Below, piece by piece: positions 24,880 to 36,545 of a stretch of DNA of 64,000 bases. Within the stretch, counting starts at the first letter, position 1. Each line of letters starts with the position of its first letter. The stretch spans positions 19,265,096 through 19,329,095 of the forward strand of contig JACMZG010000008.1 of NCBI GenBank assembly GCA_018340805.1. The letters run 5' to 3'. Under the pieces are notes generated by a model. The model worked only from the letters and a program-made list of their open reading frames with translations. It had not been told where the DNA came from and ran no database searches. Source of the DNA: Microvelia longipes (taxonomy: Eukaryota; Arthropoda; Insecta; Hemiptera; Veliidae). The position numbers and the translations under genes were made by a program.

Positions 24880-24983
24880 GTTTCGAGCATGACATGCTCT
24901 TCATCAGGGCAACCTGAAGACAAGCAGGTTGTTGTTGCTTGTCTTCAGGTTGCCCTGATGAAGAGCATGTCCATGCTCGAAAC
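24880..24983. ncRNA. Palindrome carrying hammerhead-ribozyme-like cores on both strands
   Basis: A perfect 34-bp stem (24892-24925 with 24937-24970, 11-base loop) carries on the + strand CTGATGA, a hairpin AGAGCATG-TC-CATGCTC, then GAAAC (24955-24983), and on the minus strand CTGATGA, AGAGCATG-T-CATGCTC, GAAAC (24880-24907). CUGAUGA - stem II - GAAA is the conserved hammerhead core, known from terminal repeats of Penelope-like retroelements. I do not see a properly placed UH cleavage site in one contiguous fold, so activity is unproven. Confidence 0.55.
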
Positions 24984-25067
24984 GTTGGCACGAGAAGTGA
25001 GTGTGTTTTTATAAGCCTTATCCTGATTCATTCGTAAGTTATGTTCTGAGGCTGATTTCTGTTCTAT

Positions 25068-25221
<154 letters not shown>

Positions 25222-28200
25222 ACGCGTTAACACCTTTTCTATATACCTACATTAGAAGGCAAGGAAAGGAAAAGATCAGGAAAAGGATTCAGTCCCCCGA
25301 CTTAATCATATTTTGGTTTTTCAAGACTTTTGTATGTATTGAAAAACCAAAGGAAAGAGTTATTTAGTTTTGTAAAATTTATATTTTTAATTCTAAGGAA
25401 AACGCGTATTACTTGGTTCGTATATATTATCCCGTTATTCTTTTGATTTTATTGTTATCTTTGATTAAGTTTTCTTTTTTTGATAATAATTCAGTTATGT
25501 TTATGAACCAGTGTCATCCCAGTCAATAATTCTTTGATTAGATTTTATGTAAAGTTTTCTCCAGAAATGTCAATGCGTTAGTGATGGGTGCATCTAGATA
25601 GCGTATCTCGATGTCATCAGTAGGCTATAAACTATTACACCAGAGAGTATATAGCTAACATAGAGACTCTTCCACTCCTAACCAGTATTGATTTTTATCT
25701 TTTTCTCATCTTTTCCTTGGATGAAATTTTTGTAAGGTCTCACCAATTGTCCTGTTGTTATATATTTTTAAATTAATTATTTAGTATAAAGCAAAAGGTA
25801 TTTTACTATTACAAACAACATTCAACATTCTTGTTTGCCTTCCACGTCAATTTTTGTATTCAGTTTCAACATTATCCAATGCCATATATAATTATCTTGT
25901 TACGTACCATAACGGATTTATTTTTATTTTATTTACTTCTTTCCAAATGATTATACTGGATTTAAGATTTAAATGTTGAAAACATTTACATAATTTTATT
26001 TATGGTTATGGTCACGTGATAAAATGTCCACGTTTCGGTTTAAAAGATAGGTTATAGATTAGAAATTAAAATAGTTTAATCATGTTCGTAAAGGTTATGG
26101 TTTTAACCCATTATAAATATAGTAGTTAACTATATTAAAGATGCCCTGGTAAGAGTCAAAGGTGTACACTAAATAGGAAAAACTAATAGTAACTCTTAAA
26201 TTGATTAGAGATTAAGATCTCCGAAATGTATTGTGAAATAGGGCAAGAGAATCGAATTTTTTCAAGTAAAAGCAGCGGAGCAATATTTTTTAACTGTTGC
26301 ATTATTGTTTTACTATATATGAAGTATATGAAGGAAGATTTATTTAAGTATCTTTATTTATTTGATTTTTTTGAACTTTTCAACGAATTTTTTGAAAAAA
26401 GTTCGAGTTAGTAAAGATTGCATTAAAAACGATTAGATGTTAAAAATATGAAAAAAAGTTAAAACAATTCGTGATCAAAACAATCCTTGGTAGTAATTCA
26501 ACAGCATTTGCTTTCATGAAAATTTGATTCCAAATTTTTAGTTGGAAATTGTGGTTGTTTTTGACCAGAACCAAACATTTGGTTCCAAATTTGACCAACT
26601 ATTTTAAGTATCCTTATTTACGACTCTGGTTTCATATAGGTACTTTACAGCGGCAATACAATGATTAAACCTTAGTTCGAAACCTAATACTAGTTTTAAA
26701 TGCCTACAGGAATAGAAATATATTTTAAATAATGCCAGTAACTACTCGTAATTGTAAACTACAATCAATATGAACTGCCTACTAGATTTAAATATTTTCT
26801 TTACTGATACAGACTCTTTGAAATCATCTTATTAATAAATTAATTGATTTTAGGCATTAATGTTTTGTTAGCTTCACCTCTCTTACTCTTGATTGAATAT
26901 TATAAATGATATTAAAATAATTAATTCTCATGCAAGGCATGAACTTTGTTAAAATGTAATTAATTCAACAAAAATATGTGTCTTTGTGTGTAGGTATGAG
27001 TGTGTTTATGCTAAAATCAAGATAATATTATTATTAAATAGATATAAAGCACGCAAAGCATTTCCTGCACGGTATCGCTCAAAAAATATAATATGTTAAG
27101 TAGGTAAAAGTAAAAGAGTTTATATTTCACCTATAATTCTAATTTCATTAAAAATATTTATAAAAAATAAAATTAGTTATTAAAATCAAAAACAAAAGCG
27201 CCTAAGAATGACCGCTAAAAAATATCGCGGAAAACATACAAACACACCAATGAATTACGATTTACGATAGAATGAAATTCATTTTATCAGAGAGGTGTAA
27301 GAAGACAATACAGGCATTAAAGACATTAAATGTTTCAGACATGAATTTTTCGTGATATCTTACTTACAGCTTTTGTTTAAATTCTTATCTTATGACTCTT
27401 ATTATCTTATAGCCTCAAAGCTCTGTCGTATTTCGTTAAAATGTCTCTAAACCCAATAATGATCATAATAATTTAATGCCATTGTAAATCAACTCTGATG
27501 CGATTTATTTCACCAGATTATTCGAAGATATGTCATTTCTATGAATGTTAGATATGTCTGTTAGGTTTTAAAATTTGACCTTTCCGGTAGTATTTTTTGT
27601 CGTTTTTATGGGTTCTTATGTTTCATTTTTCTCTAGTAAACAAATTCACAGATAAATTCAGCAAGTCTCATATTCAGGATGAGAAATTTCCTTTTATTCG
27701 AAAACATACTATCAACTTAGGTCAAGTTCAAACATATTAAAATCTACATTCAGATCTTAACTTGAGTTAATTTTGCGGAATTCCCTGTTTATTCGAAAAG
27801 CTTGAACAAGATTTGTCAATATTATATAAAAAAATGTTTAAACGTTTCTCATCCAACCTCGCCAAGTTGCCGGCTGTTTAATGTTTTAACATTTATTAGT
27901 TAGTTAATGAGAGTTGTTTATAGGTTTCATTATATTGACAGATAAGCAGTGTTGACATCTGCGGTAGGTCTCTCCTCAGTTCGTCTATATCTTAGTCTAG
28001 TTTATATTTTATCTAAAGAAACAAGGAATTAAACCAAATATATAAAGGTCACCTTTTTTTCGGTAAAAAACTGGATTTCAGTCAGGGAGGCCATAAATCT
28101 GCCACCGCGACCGGTCCCGATCATCCCTGATAACTCCACTCTACATATTGTTTCTATTAACTATCAAATTTTATTAAATATATGTTATTAGATAGAACAA

Positions 28201-30639
28201 TATAAAATATCTTTATAGTAGAAACTATGTCGAATAGTAGCATCACTGTCTATGCATTTTTAAAACATATAATACTGGGAAATCAATTAATAGTAGAAAT
28301 TTCCGAATATAATGCAGTAGATAAAGTTTTGTGATACAGGAATTCCTCCGGTCCCACCGCTTTCATCGTATTTTGTAAGAAGCTCCAATTAAACAGCCAT
28401 TATTAGTCCTTTTCTTTTTTATATAAAATTTTTAAGTGTTTTTAAGGAGACCGAAGCGGTAGTGCCATTAGTATGTCAACACAGAGCCTTAAATCACATT
28501 AATTCTTTTTCTTGTTCTTTCTTCTTGGTTTTCTTTTTCTGTATATAATTTTGAAATTATTCTAAATTGATGTGCTTTATGACTGCAAGCAAGTTGTCAC
28601 CTTAAACTTAAGTTTAAACGGATTAAAAGAATCAGTTTTAATTCAAGATGTGTAATTAATATTTATGAAACTAAATTTTAAATAAGAATATTAAATAAGT
28701 TAAATAAGAACGTCATTAACGTACAATTTTCTGATTAAAAAATACTTTAAATAGCATTAGTTATTATCATTATAGTTAGTATAAAAATAAAATGATAATA
28801 ACCATCAAAGCCATCATGATAATGTGTGACCCAAAAGTAAAATAAATACACAAATATAAAAAAAATGAGTAAATATCAAAACTATAACAATTGAAAAAAA
28901 ATATGTTGAATTTCATCCTTATGTGTTAACCTTACATTTATGCATATTAAATTTTATCCCAAATCATCATTTTTTAGGTTAAGTGAATTTTTCAAATTTT
29001 AGTGGAGTCGTTATTTTGGGTTAATGGCGGCACTCTTATTTCATAAAGAGTTCAGGACTTTAATAAGGACGATTTTCGTAACAAGTTTCATTTCGATCCG
29101 ACAATGCGTTCGAAAATTATCGTGTTCATAGAAACGTCTTGAAACAAAATTTCGTACATGTATATTTATATATGCTTTAACGATATTTATATATTCTTGA
29201 GGAACAATATTATTATCAGTGCATGAGTCTCCTTTTTACAAAAACACCATTCCCCTTCCTAACCCAAACTACATTATTTGGAAATTCGCTGAGATAAAAT
29301 CCATCGGCACGTTTTCACAAACTTCACTTCTAAACTATAATTTATCTTATTACAAATCTTGTTGTTTGTAAACGGGTCCATATTTGTTAAATAAATAAAC
29401 ATTTTATAAAGGTGAGGTTCTATTTTTATTTCGCAGTGACAATACTTCAAAACAAAAGGATTCAAATAAAATGTCTTAAACATGATAATATATTGAGCAA
29501 TTAAAATGAATAATAAAACTCAAGCCAAGGGATGTTTATCAGTTGGATCGCGATACATGGCGCTCAATGTAGGGGCCGCTTTTCTTCCTGCCGCTCCGCC
29601 AAAGTCGCGCCGTCAAGAAAATTAAACCATTATTTTACCGCTTACCTTTCCATCTTTTAATTTTAATATATATTTCTTTATATATTGTTTTCACTTCTCT
29701 ACAATTTACATATTTTTTGGATATTATATATTTAAAGATGAAAAGGATCGGTAGATAATCATCTTTACCGATTCTACCGTAAAATGTATAAAATAATTGT
29801 TATTACATTTTCTCATCTTTATAAAAGCATTACTGACTTATTCAAAGGAAGAGCCGACTCTTGTAGCGCCGCCTGAGCTCAGTTTTATGTATGCGTATAG
29901 TTTTACGATTATTGCTGTCAGCATAGCAAAGTAACTAAGTCCGGTTATTTATAATAGTTATAAGTTAATACAATTATTAGAATATGTTCCTTAGTAAGAC
30001 TTAAATAAAATCCTTATTTTTCTTTATTACAAAAGTTTAATAAAATAAATTTATTTATTTAATGATGTTGAAATTTCGACTAAATTTAAATGAAATAATT
30101 AAAACGAAATTCTTTTAAGCAAATTAAGAGATCAACATTTTTTCCTAACTTAAAGAAGAAAAAAGAATACAAGAAGCGGATTTCTGGAGTGAAAAATGTT
30201 TCTTTTTAAATTTGGCAAGTGTTGTCGCGGGAAGGGTGCTGCCCCCGCATCCCCGCCCCCGGTAGGATTCTAATTAAGAGGCGGCAAGCAAACGGGTTAA
30301 TTATCCCTCCTCTTCTCTCTCTTATTTATTTTAATTTAAAAAGACTATTTATTCTTTTTTGTTGTTTCCGAGAGATAAAATTTTAAAAGGAAATAAAAGT
30401 TAATAAAGTTTGGAGTTAATTAATTAATTTACTGATAAATTCCTTGGGCTTGATGACTTTTCCATTCTTTTTGTTTTCCTTTTAATCAAAACTTGTTGCA
30501 TTAACATGCATTAATACTTATACTGGTGCGTTCATTGTGCATACACATGGTGCAGTTGACATGTGATTTCCATCGTTTAAAAATAGGGTTGTTTGAGGTT
30601 CAATTTACTTATTGGCTAAGTAAGACAATAGCAAACTTT

Positions 30640-30980
30640 CATGGCCAGAAATAAGCCATGAAAAATCGGGGTGTGGGTCTTTTATACAAGTTTTAAAAAT
30701 TTATACCTATTGTTCATTAAAATTTAAACTAATGCTGTTAATGAGATAAAAATTAGCACATTTGTGATCTCGTATAGTACTACATGCTTGCCAAATGTCA
30801 CAAATGTCAATTAGTACGATCATAACAGACACACTCATACAGACTGACAACATTGTGAAAACCACTCAGGAGGCCTTAAAACACCTGAAACAAATAATTC
30901 CAGTGATATCCAAGTTTTGGATTTTTTTGCAAACACAATACGTTTCCTATATACATACGGTATAAATGAGAAAAGTAAAA
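30640..30980 (+). repeat. GAGCGAAGCGAG repeat family, 3' half
   Basis: Holds AACTAATGCTGTTAATGAGA, GACACACTCATACAGACTGAC, AAACCACTCAGGAGGCCTTA, GTTTTGGATTTTTTTGCAAA and the hairpin end TTTCCTATATACATACGGTA followed by TAAATGAGAAAAGTAAAAA. The GC-rich end is missing. Confidence 0.7.
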
Positions 30981-31318
30981 ATTAATGAAAGTCAAAACCA
31001 AATCAAAAATCTATGAGGTATGATCATTTTTGCTCCAGTCTGAAATGAAACTTGGAACGAAAATCGACCCAATAATATCATTGAACCCTTTTTGTTTATA
31101 AAACATATATGACGTCAATACTCTACAATAATAACAGTAAAAATTTAAACAAAATATTTAACCTTAAGAAGATATGGATGAAAATGTAATTTTGCACACA
31201 CACTGATGTGTAAGGTTAACGCTCAGACAAAGTTGAGTTTAGAAAGCACCCTTACTTCTAATTTATTGTTAACATACGTAATTTTATGTAACAAATCACT
31301 TTTTTTGACGTATATATT

Positions 31319-31825
31319 TCAAGGATCTTGAATAAAGGGGATGACGCACTGTCATATGCATATGCCATAAAAAAGTGACCCCATCAAGAACCAAAAAATA
31401 GAGAGAATTCAACATGAAACACACGTCAAAAACCAACTGCACATGTTGGTAAAAACTGCGTATGCTTACAATTCTTATAAAAGTCTTTTTTAGAGGCAAA
31501 CTTATCTCTCAATGGTTTCCCATTGTTTATTGCTTAAGAAGGTTATAACAAAACACGCTTCAATTGTCACTCACTGAGGTGGCAAAGTATAGTCCAAAAT
31601 TTAATATTAAATAAGCACAAATGACTTAACAAGCACCACAAATGTAATGCACAGAAGAAAGTTTAGAAGTAAACTCGACAATCTTGCTACATAACCTGCG
31701 TTTGGCGCCTTTTTTCATTATAACCTAGAGGAAGGTAAGTTTGCTCCTATTTCTCTATCTCATTCAACTTACATGGGGTCAGAAATGTTCCATAATGCGT
31801 CATCCCCTTTATTCAAGATCCTTGA
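31319..31825. mobile_element. MITE-like element with 30-bp terminal inverted repeats
   Basis: Ends TCAAGGATCTTGAATAAAGG continuing GGATGACGCA (31319-31348) and its exact reverse complement (31796-31825). The 507-bp interior has no transposase. Internal sequence also shows a GGGGTCA/TGACCCC pair. I could not define a convincing target duplication. Confidence 0.85.
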
Positions 31826-32704
31826 CATATTTGAAAACATAGTAAATATTAGTAATATTGTGACAGTCTGTCGTATTACTAATTTTGTTGCCTCTTACAT
31901 ACGATATTGACTACTGCAGGACAGACCACCTGTTGCTTTCTTATAAATTTAGACTTTTAAGCAAATATTTTATATAAAACAAATGTTTTGGGATAATTAA
32001 TAAATAATACATTAGTCTTAACAACTTTGCTAATTAAATTTGCCTACCAAACAAAAATAAAATTAATCAGTAATCAACATATATGTGGCGATATAAATGA
32101 ATTTAAATAAAAAATACACTCATATCCAGAATCTGAGACCCTATAACGCGTTATTTCTCAGAGTCTTTAGCTTTAATATAATAAACAGGTTTGTAAAACA
32201 AACATGATTCTAATAAAATACATTTTTATTGCTGTAATAAAAATACCTGACAATTTTGATTATTTTTATTACTTTTTGTTCGCTGTTTATGCCTTGTAGT
32301 TTTAGTTTCTCGTATGTCCTTTTTTAAAGATATGGATATGTCTATTTTACGGTTTTAGCGAATTTTTTGTTGAAAAATAAGCTAATAAGGTTGAGGTTAT
32401 TGTGGGGAGGTGGATTTTTTTAAAGGGAACTCACTGATGTATGCACATACATGTATTTTGGTTAGAACCTTTAATCACCTTAACAACTCTGTATTTTCCT
32501 AGACGTTTTAATGGGGCTCAATTACTCTCTAACGCTTTTTTGAATTTCAATGAGACTTGGTACAAGAATTGGTCTTTTAAATATTCCATACCTATACGTA
32601 CATGAAAGTATGACGTAATTAACTCTTAAAAATGTTAATATAATTGTCATCGCCTATTGTTTCTAATATAATACACATATACTACTATGTTGATAGGGAA
32701 TCTA

Positions 32705-32812
32705 GGAAAAAAGTACACGGGAAAAACACACGGGAAAAAATACACGGAAAAAAACACACGAAAAAAATACACGGAAAAAAACACACGAAAAAAATACACG
32801 GGAAAAAGTACT
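32705..32812 (+). repeat. Minisatellite arm, units like ACACGGGAAAAAA (left)
   Basis: About eight units of 13-16 bases such as GTACACGGGAAAAA, CACACGGGAAAAAAT and ACACGGAAAAAAA. The reverse-complement version lies at 33857-34130. Confidence 0.85.
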
Positions 32813-32880
32813 ATAAGTAGAAAAAAATTACGGCGAGAAAACTCAAAATAAGTACACCTTATAAATGCTTAAACAATTTA

Positions 32881-33820
32881 CTGGATATTTAGATTAAATC
32901 TAAGAATCAGTTACGTGGTACCTCGGAACTTTTCCTCGTCACATCGGATTCGCTACGCTCATTTTTCCTACGTCTGACTCGCTTCGCTTGTCTTCAGAGT
33001 ATGCAATTCGCCAAATGTATACTGTAACACGTCTTCGGACTCGCTTCGCTCGTCTTCTGAAAGTTAATACATCCGTTTCTTTTCTTAGCGGTCACCCATA
33101 CAGCACTGACCACGCACAATGTTGCTTAACTTTTATAATCAAACCAAAATGTATATAGCTAATGAACTTAAACGAAACTTAGTGTACTTATTTAATACGT
33201 AAAGGTATAGAGTTGTACTAAATTTTAACTCAATAATATTATTTTTAATTTTTTCAAATTCTTTAAAAAACAAACAAACGTCATTATATAATTAAAAAAT
33301 AATTAAATAAATAATGATAATGAGTTGAAACATGTACGTATGTTAGTTTTATTCATGGCTACATGTGTGCCTAATATCAATCCAATCGAATCGAAAGTTT
33401 TGCTGAGTCATTATTGTGGGTTTAATGACGTCATAAAAACATTTTGTCCTCATAGAACAACTATAGCTATAGATTGATTTTTATACAAAATTACAACTTT
33501 CTAGAATATATACACTAGAAGCTACGATGATAATAGACAAATATACACACAATTTTGTAAAAACCACTCAGAAAGGTCTGAAAAACACCTGAAACGGATA
33601 ATTCCGATGACAAAATTAAAATTAAAATCCGGATAATTCCGGATTTTTTTTGTAAACAAAATACTTGTGTATAAATGTGCAAAAATAAAAAAGTTACGAA
33701 TAGCTTTACTAAATCTATGCAATGAAGCTTGTTTGAGCACGAGCGATGCGAGTCCGATGTGACGAGGAAAAGTTCCAAGGTACCCCGTCCCGACTTTTAG
33801 ATTTAATCTATATATCCAGT
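32881..33820 (+). repeat. GAGCGAAGCGAG repeat copy with inverted copies of its GC-rich end on both sides
   Basis: The left end reads CTGGATATTTAGATTAAATC and GGTACCTCGGAACTTTTCC; the right end reads GAGGAAAAGTTCCAAGGTACC and AGATTTAATCTATATATCCAG, the reverse complement. Between them lies a normally ordered family copy that ends near 33690. The unit therefore has inverted terminal repeats of about 70-100 bp, unlike other copies in the window. Confidence 0.75.
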
Positions 33821-33856
33821 ATATATATAGCAGTATATAGCATTACAAGTTTACGG

Positions 33857-34130
33857 AGTACTTTTTTCTGTATTTTTTTCCATGTACTTTTTTTCCATGT
33901 ACTTTTTTTCCATGTACTTTTTTGTCCGTGTATTTTTTTCCGTGTACTTTTTTTTCCGTGTACTTTTTTTCCGTGATTTTTTTTCCTGTAATTATTTTCC
34001 TTTGTACCTTTATTATTTTCCTTTTTGCCTGTAGTTTTTTCCGTGTGATTTTTTTCCGCGTATTTTTTTCCCGTGTACTTTTTTTCCTGTACTTTTTCCT
34101 GTATTTTTTTTCTCGTGTACTTTTTTCCGG
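33857..34130 (-). repeat. Minisatellite arm (right), inverted relative to the left arm
   Basis: Units such as GTACTTTTTTTCCAT and GTGTATTTTTTTCC, the reverse complement of the left arm. Lys-rich or Phe-rich frames over it (for example 33808-34200) are simple-repeat artefacts. Confidence 0.85.
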
Positions 34131-34303
34131 ATACCGTTAATAGGACATGCATTTTGTATAAGGACAAAATGCAATTTAACAGCATTAGCTTCGATTTCAC
34201 CGTTCGACATATTTGATTCGTCTAATAAATTTGGGAATCCGCTAATATTGCGTGGACGTATGCTACTTATACAAAACTTCTATAATACGACTCGAGGAGG
34301 CGC

Positions 34304-34771
34304 GGCCAGGGGCGGACTGGCTAGTGATGGCGAGGGCGGCAGCCCTCTTTGGACCCCTCAGACAAAAGTAAACTTCAAAAGAACAACGAAAATTAAAAAC
34401 AAATAATGTATTAAAAATGTTTAAACTTATAATATAAACATATATTTATTTTGCTAAATTAAGTAATACATTTATAACAAAAGAGTCTAAAAGGCCCAAT
34501 ACTCTATGGTAGGATCTAAAGATCTCCATAGAGACACATTTTTATAAATCTATTTTAATTTATATAAAGAAAATAATATCATTTGATTTAAACGAAATTT
34601 AATCAAATAATTAAATCATTTGATTGGTTTCAAGTTAAAAGTAGACCCCTTTACTTGGAAAGCCATGTAGAACCCCCCCCCCCTCTCATTGGGCCTTTTT
34701 GGCGCGAATGGCCAAAAAGGCTTTTTAGCCCTCTCATTTGGGCGCTGCGACCGCGGAGCGGCCCAGGGGCC
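34304..34771 (+). repeat. GC-headed interspersed repeat (copy 2)
   Basis: Starts GGGGCGGACTGGC and then GAGGGCGGCAGCCCTC, continues AT-rich, and ends in a GC-rich stretch containing a hairpin (GCCTTTTTGGC with GCCAAAAAGGC, near 34694-34722). It is the direct counterpart of the minus-strand copy ending at 11277. A C12-like run occurs near 34673-34683. Confidence 0.7.
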
Positions 34772-35929
34772 TTAACCGCATGTAATTAGGATTTTGAACT
34801 AAACTTTTTAAAAGATATTGCTGTTATGCTGTTAATGTTAATATTTTTGTTCATAATTTATTCTTTTACTTCACTAATAGCGCTGCTTATACTATTTTAT
34901 TTATAAAACTATTATATATAATAGGTTAAAGGAAACATATACTAATTAACTAAATAGATTTAACAAAACTATTAAACCTATATAGGTCTAACTAAAACTA
35001 TATCTTGATTAACTACATACATTTTACAAAACTATTAATGAAAAGCTATAGGTTAATTAGACCATAATGATTAAAAATAGTAATAAGTTTATAAGTTTCA
35101 TTAGATTTAATAAATCTATATTTATGATTAACTTTTAAATCATACTAATGTCATTATTAACCTCAACGTTTATTCTAACAAACATTTTAGTTCCTTCCAA
35201 CAACATGATTCACTAGTCTTAGCTTCCCTTTCTTCTTTACACTACAAACTGGCTTGATGAACGAAAAACCACATAAGCGTAATTTTCTTATGAAAATTGA
35301 CTAAAATAATAATTTAAAAGTTATGTGTGTACGAATAACGTAAAATTTAATTTCATGTATTAAGGTACTACTTGAGTTTTAAACATCAAAAGAGCTTTTT
35401 ACTTCCCTTAAATTAAAAGTATCAAATTTTTCTAAAAAAAAAAACATTCAGTCAAAGTAAAGGAAGTAAAGCAACGGATAGAGTAATATTTTCATTGATG
35501 TTGAGATGAGACAAGATTATTTAGAGTAAGGAGTTTGAAGGAATGTAGATACGAAATTCCTCTCTCAAGGCATTGTGAGGAATGCCTGCTATGTGGGGGG
35601 CATCTCGCTTGTTTAAGATACAATTATCTAATAATGTTTTGTAGTAAAAACTTTTTCTTAATCTTAAGCTTCAACTTACTTTATAAACAGTTTCTCTAGA
35701 CTTGTTTTATTTTAAATAAAAATGTTTAAAATGAAGAGCAAGTATTATTTGTTAGACAAGCACGCGGAGCTCATTTAGTTTTTTAAACAAATGTGACCAG
35801 TTTTGATACACAAATTGAAATATTTTAAATTAAGTAATAGTTCTGTTTAATCCAAGTATACTAGGTCGTTTTTTAGGAAATTTTCATCAGAAATTGCTCT
35901 TATTTTATAAAATTGATTGGAGTACCTGC

Positions 35930-36060
35930 GTGGTTAATCAACATGCCTTATCAAAAGGGGTCCAGGGAGTAAAGTGCCTACCTCTTGACACCACAAAACT
36001 TGGGTCCCGTGTAGGCTGGCATAATCAGCAATGTATTTACATACTTTCGCGAGACACAGA
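35930..36060 (+). repeat. Possible tRNA-derived SINE fragment
   Basis: Moderately GC-rich segment with GGGAGTAAAGTGCCTACC, CTTGACACCACAAAACTTGG and GTCCCGTGTAGGC. It loosely resembles the anticodon and T-arm part of a tRNA-like SINE head, but no clean B box is seen. Confidence 0.25.
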
Positions 36061-36089
36061 CTGTGATTGAATGCTGTTAAATCTCTTTT

Positions 36090-36400
36090 TAGTATGGAAT
36101 TAACAAGAGGTCTTCGGCCTCTTGGTCGCTCTGCTGCTACACGGTGTCAGTGGCATACTGCCGCGATATAAGTAAATTTTAAAATGTATTAGTCAAAAAC
36201 TTGATTTGTTTCAATTATATTATATATGTCAATAAAAACCCCGGAACTAATGCTGATAATAAAATGTAACTTCGTATTTTTGTTAATCATTCATAGTAAT
36301 GCATGTACAGAAATTTAAAGGTACATTTTTTGAAAATTTGTGATTTTTTGAATTGGTTAGGGGTCATTATTGTGGGTAATGACAACACACATTTCATAAA
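36090..36400 (+). repeat. Interspersed repeat B, copy 1
   Basis: Shares an ordered set of segments with 44140-44540: GGCCTCTTG..CGCT, TGGCATACTGCCGCGATAT, TATATGTCAATAAAA, GGAACTAATGCTGATAATAA, TTGAAAATTTGTGATTTTTT and TCATTATTGTGGGT. Some of these also occur in the GAGCGAAGCGAG family, so the two may be related. Confidence 0.65.
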
Positions 36401-36424
36401 CAATAGGTTTATGAAACCTATGTT

Positions 36425-36545
36425 ACTTAGCTACCTGACTAAGCACCTAAAGCTACCGCCTTTAGAGCGCTCGCCTTTCGACTTAAGGGCGATGGTTCAA
36501 ACCCAGCCAGGGGAGTGATACCGCTCCGCGTATGCTTTTGAGAGA
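36425..36545 (+). mobile_element. tRNA-derived SINE head
   Basis: A tRNA-like stretch reads TTAGAGCGCTCGCCTTTCGA, CTTAAGGGCGATGGTTCAAA and CCCAGCCAGGGG. GCTCGCC..GGGCGA pairs like an anticodon stem, and GGTTCAAACCC fits an RNA polymerase III B box. The acceptor stem and A box are not convincingly complete, so this is not called as a functional tRNA. Confidence 0.5.

Noticed and set aside
33746..34210. Lys-rich and Phe-rich frames up to 130 codons
   Set aside because: They are translations of the ACACGGGAAAAAA minisatellite.
36425..36545. Possible functional tRNA gene
   Set aside because: Has a B-box-like GGTTCAAACCC but no complete cloverleaf or acceptor stem; better explained as a SINE head.
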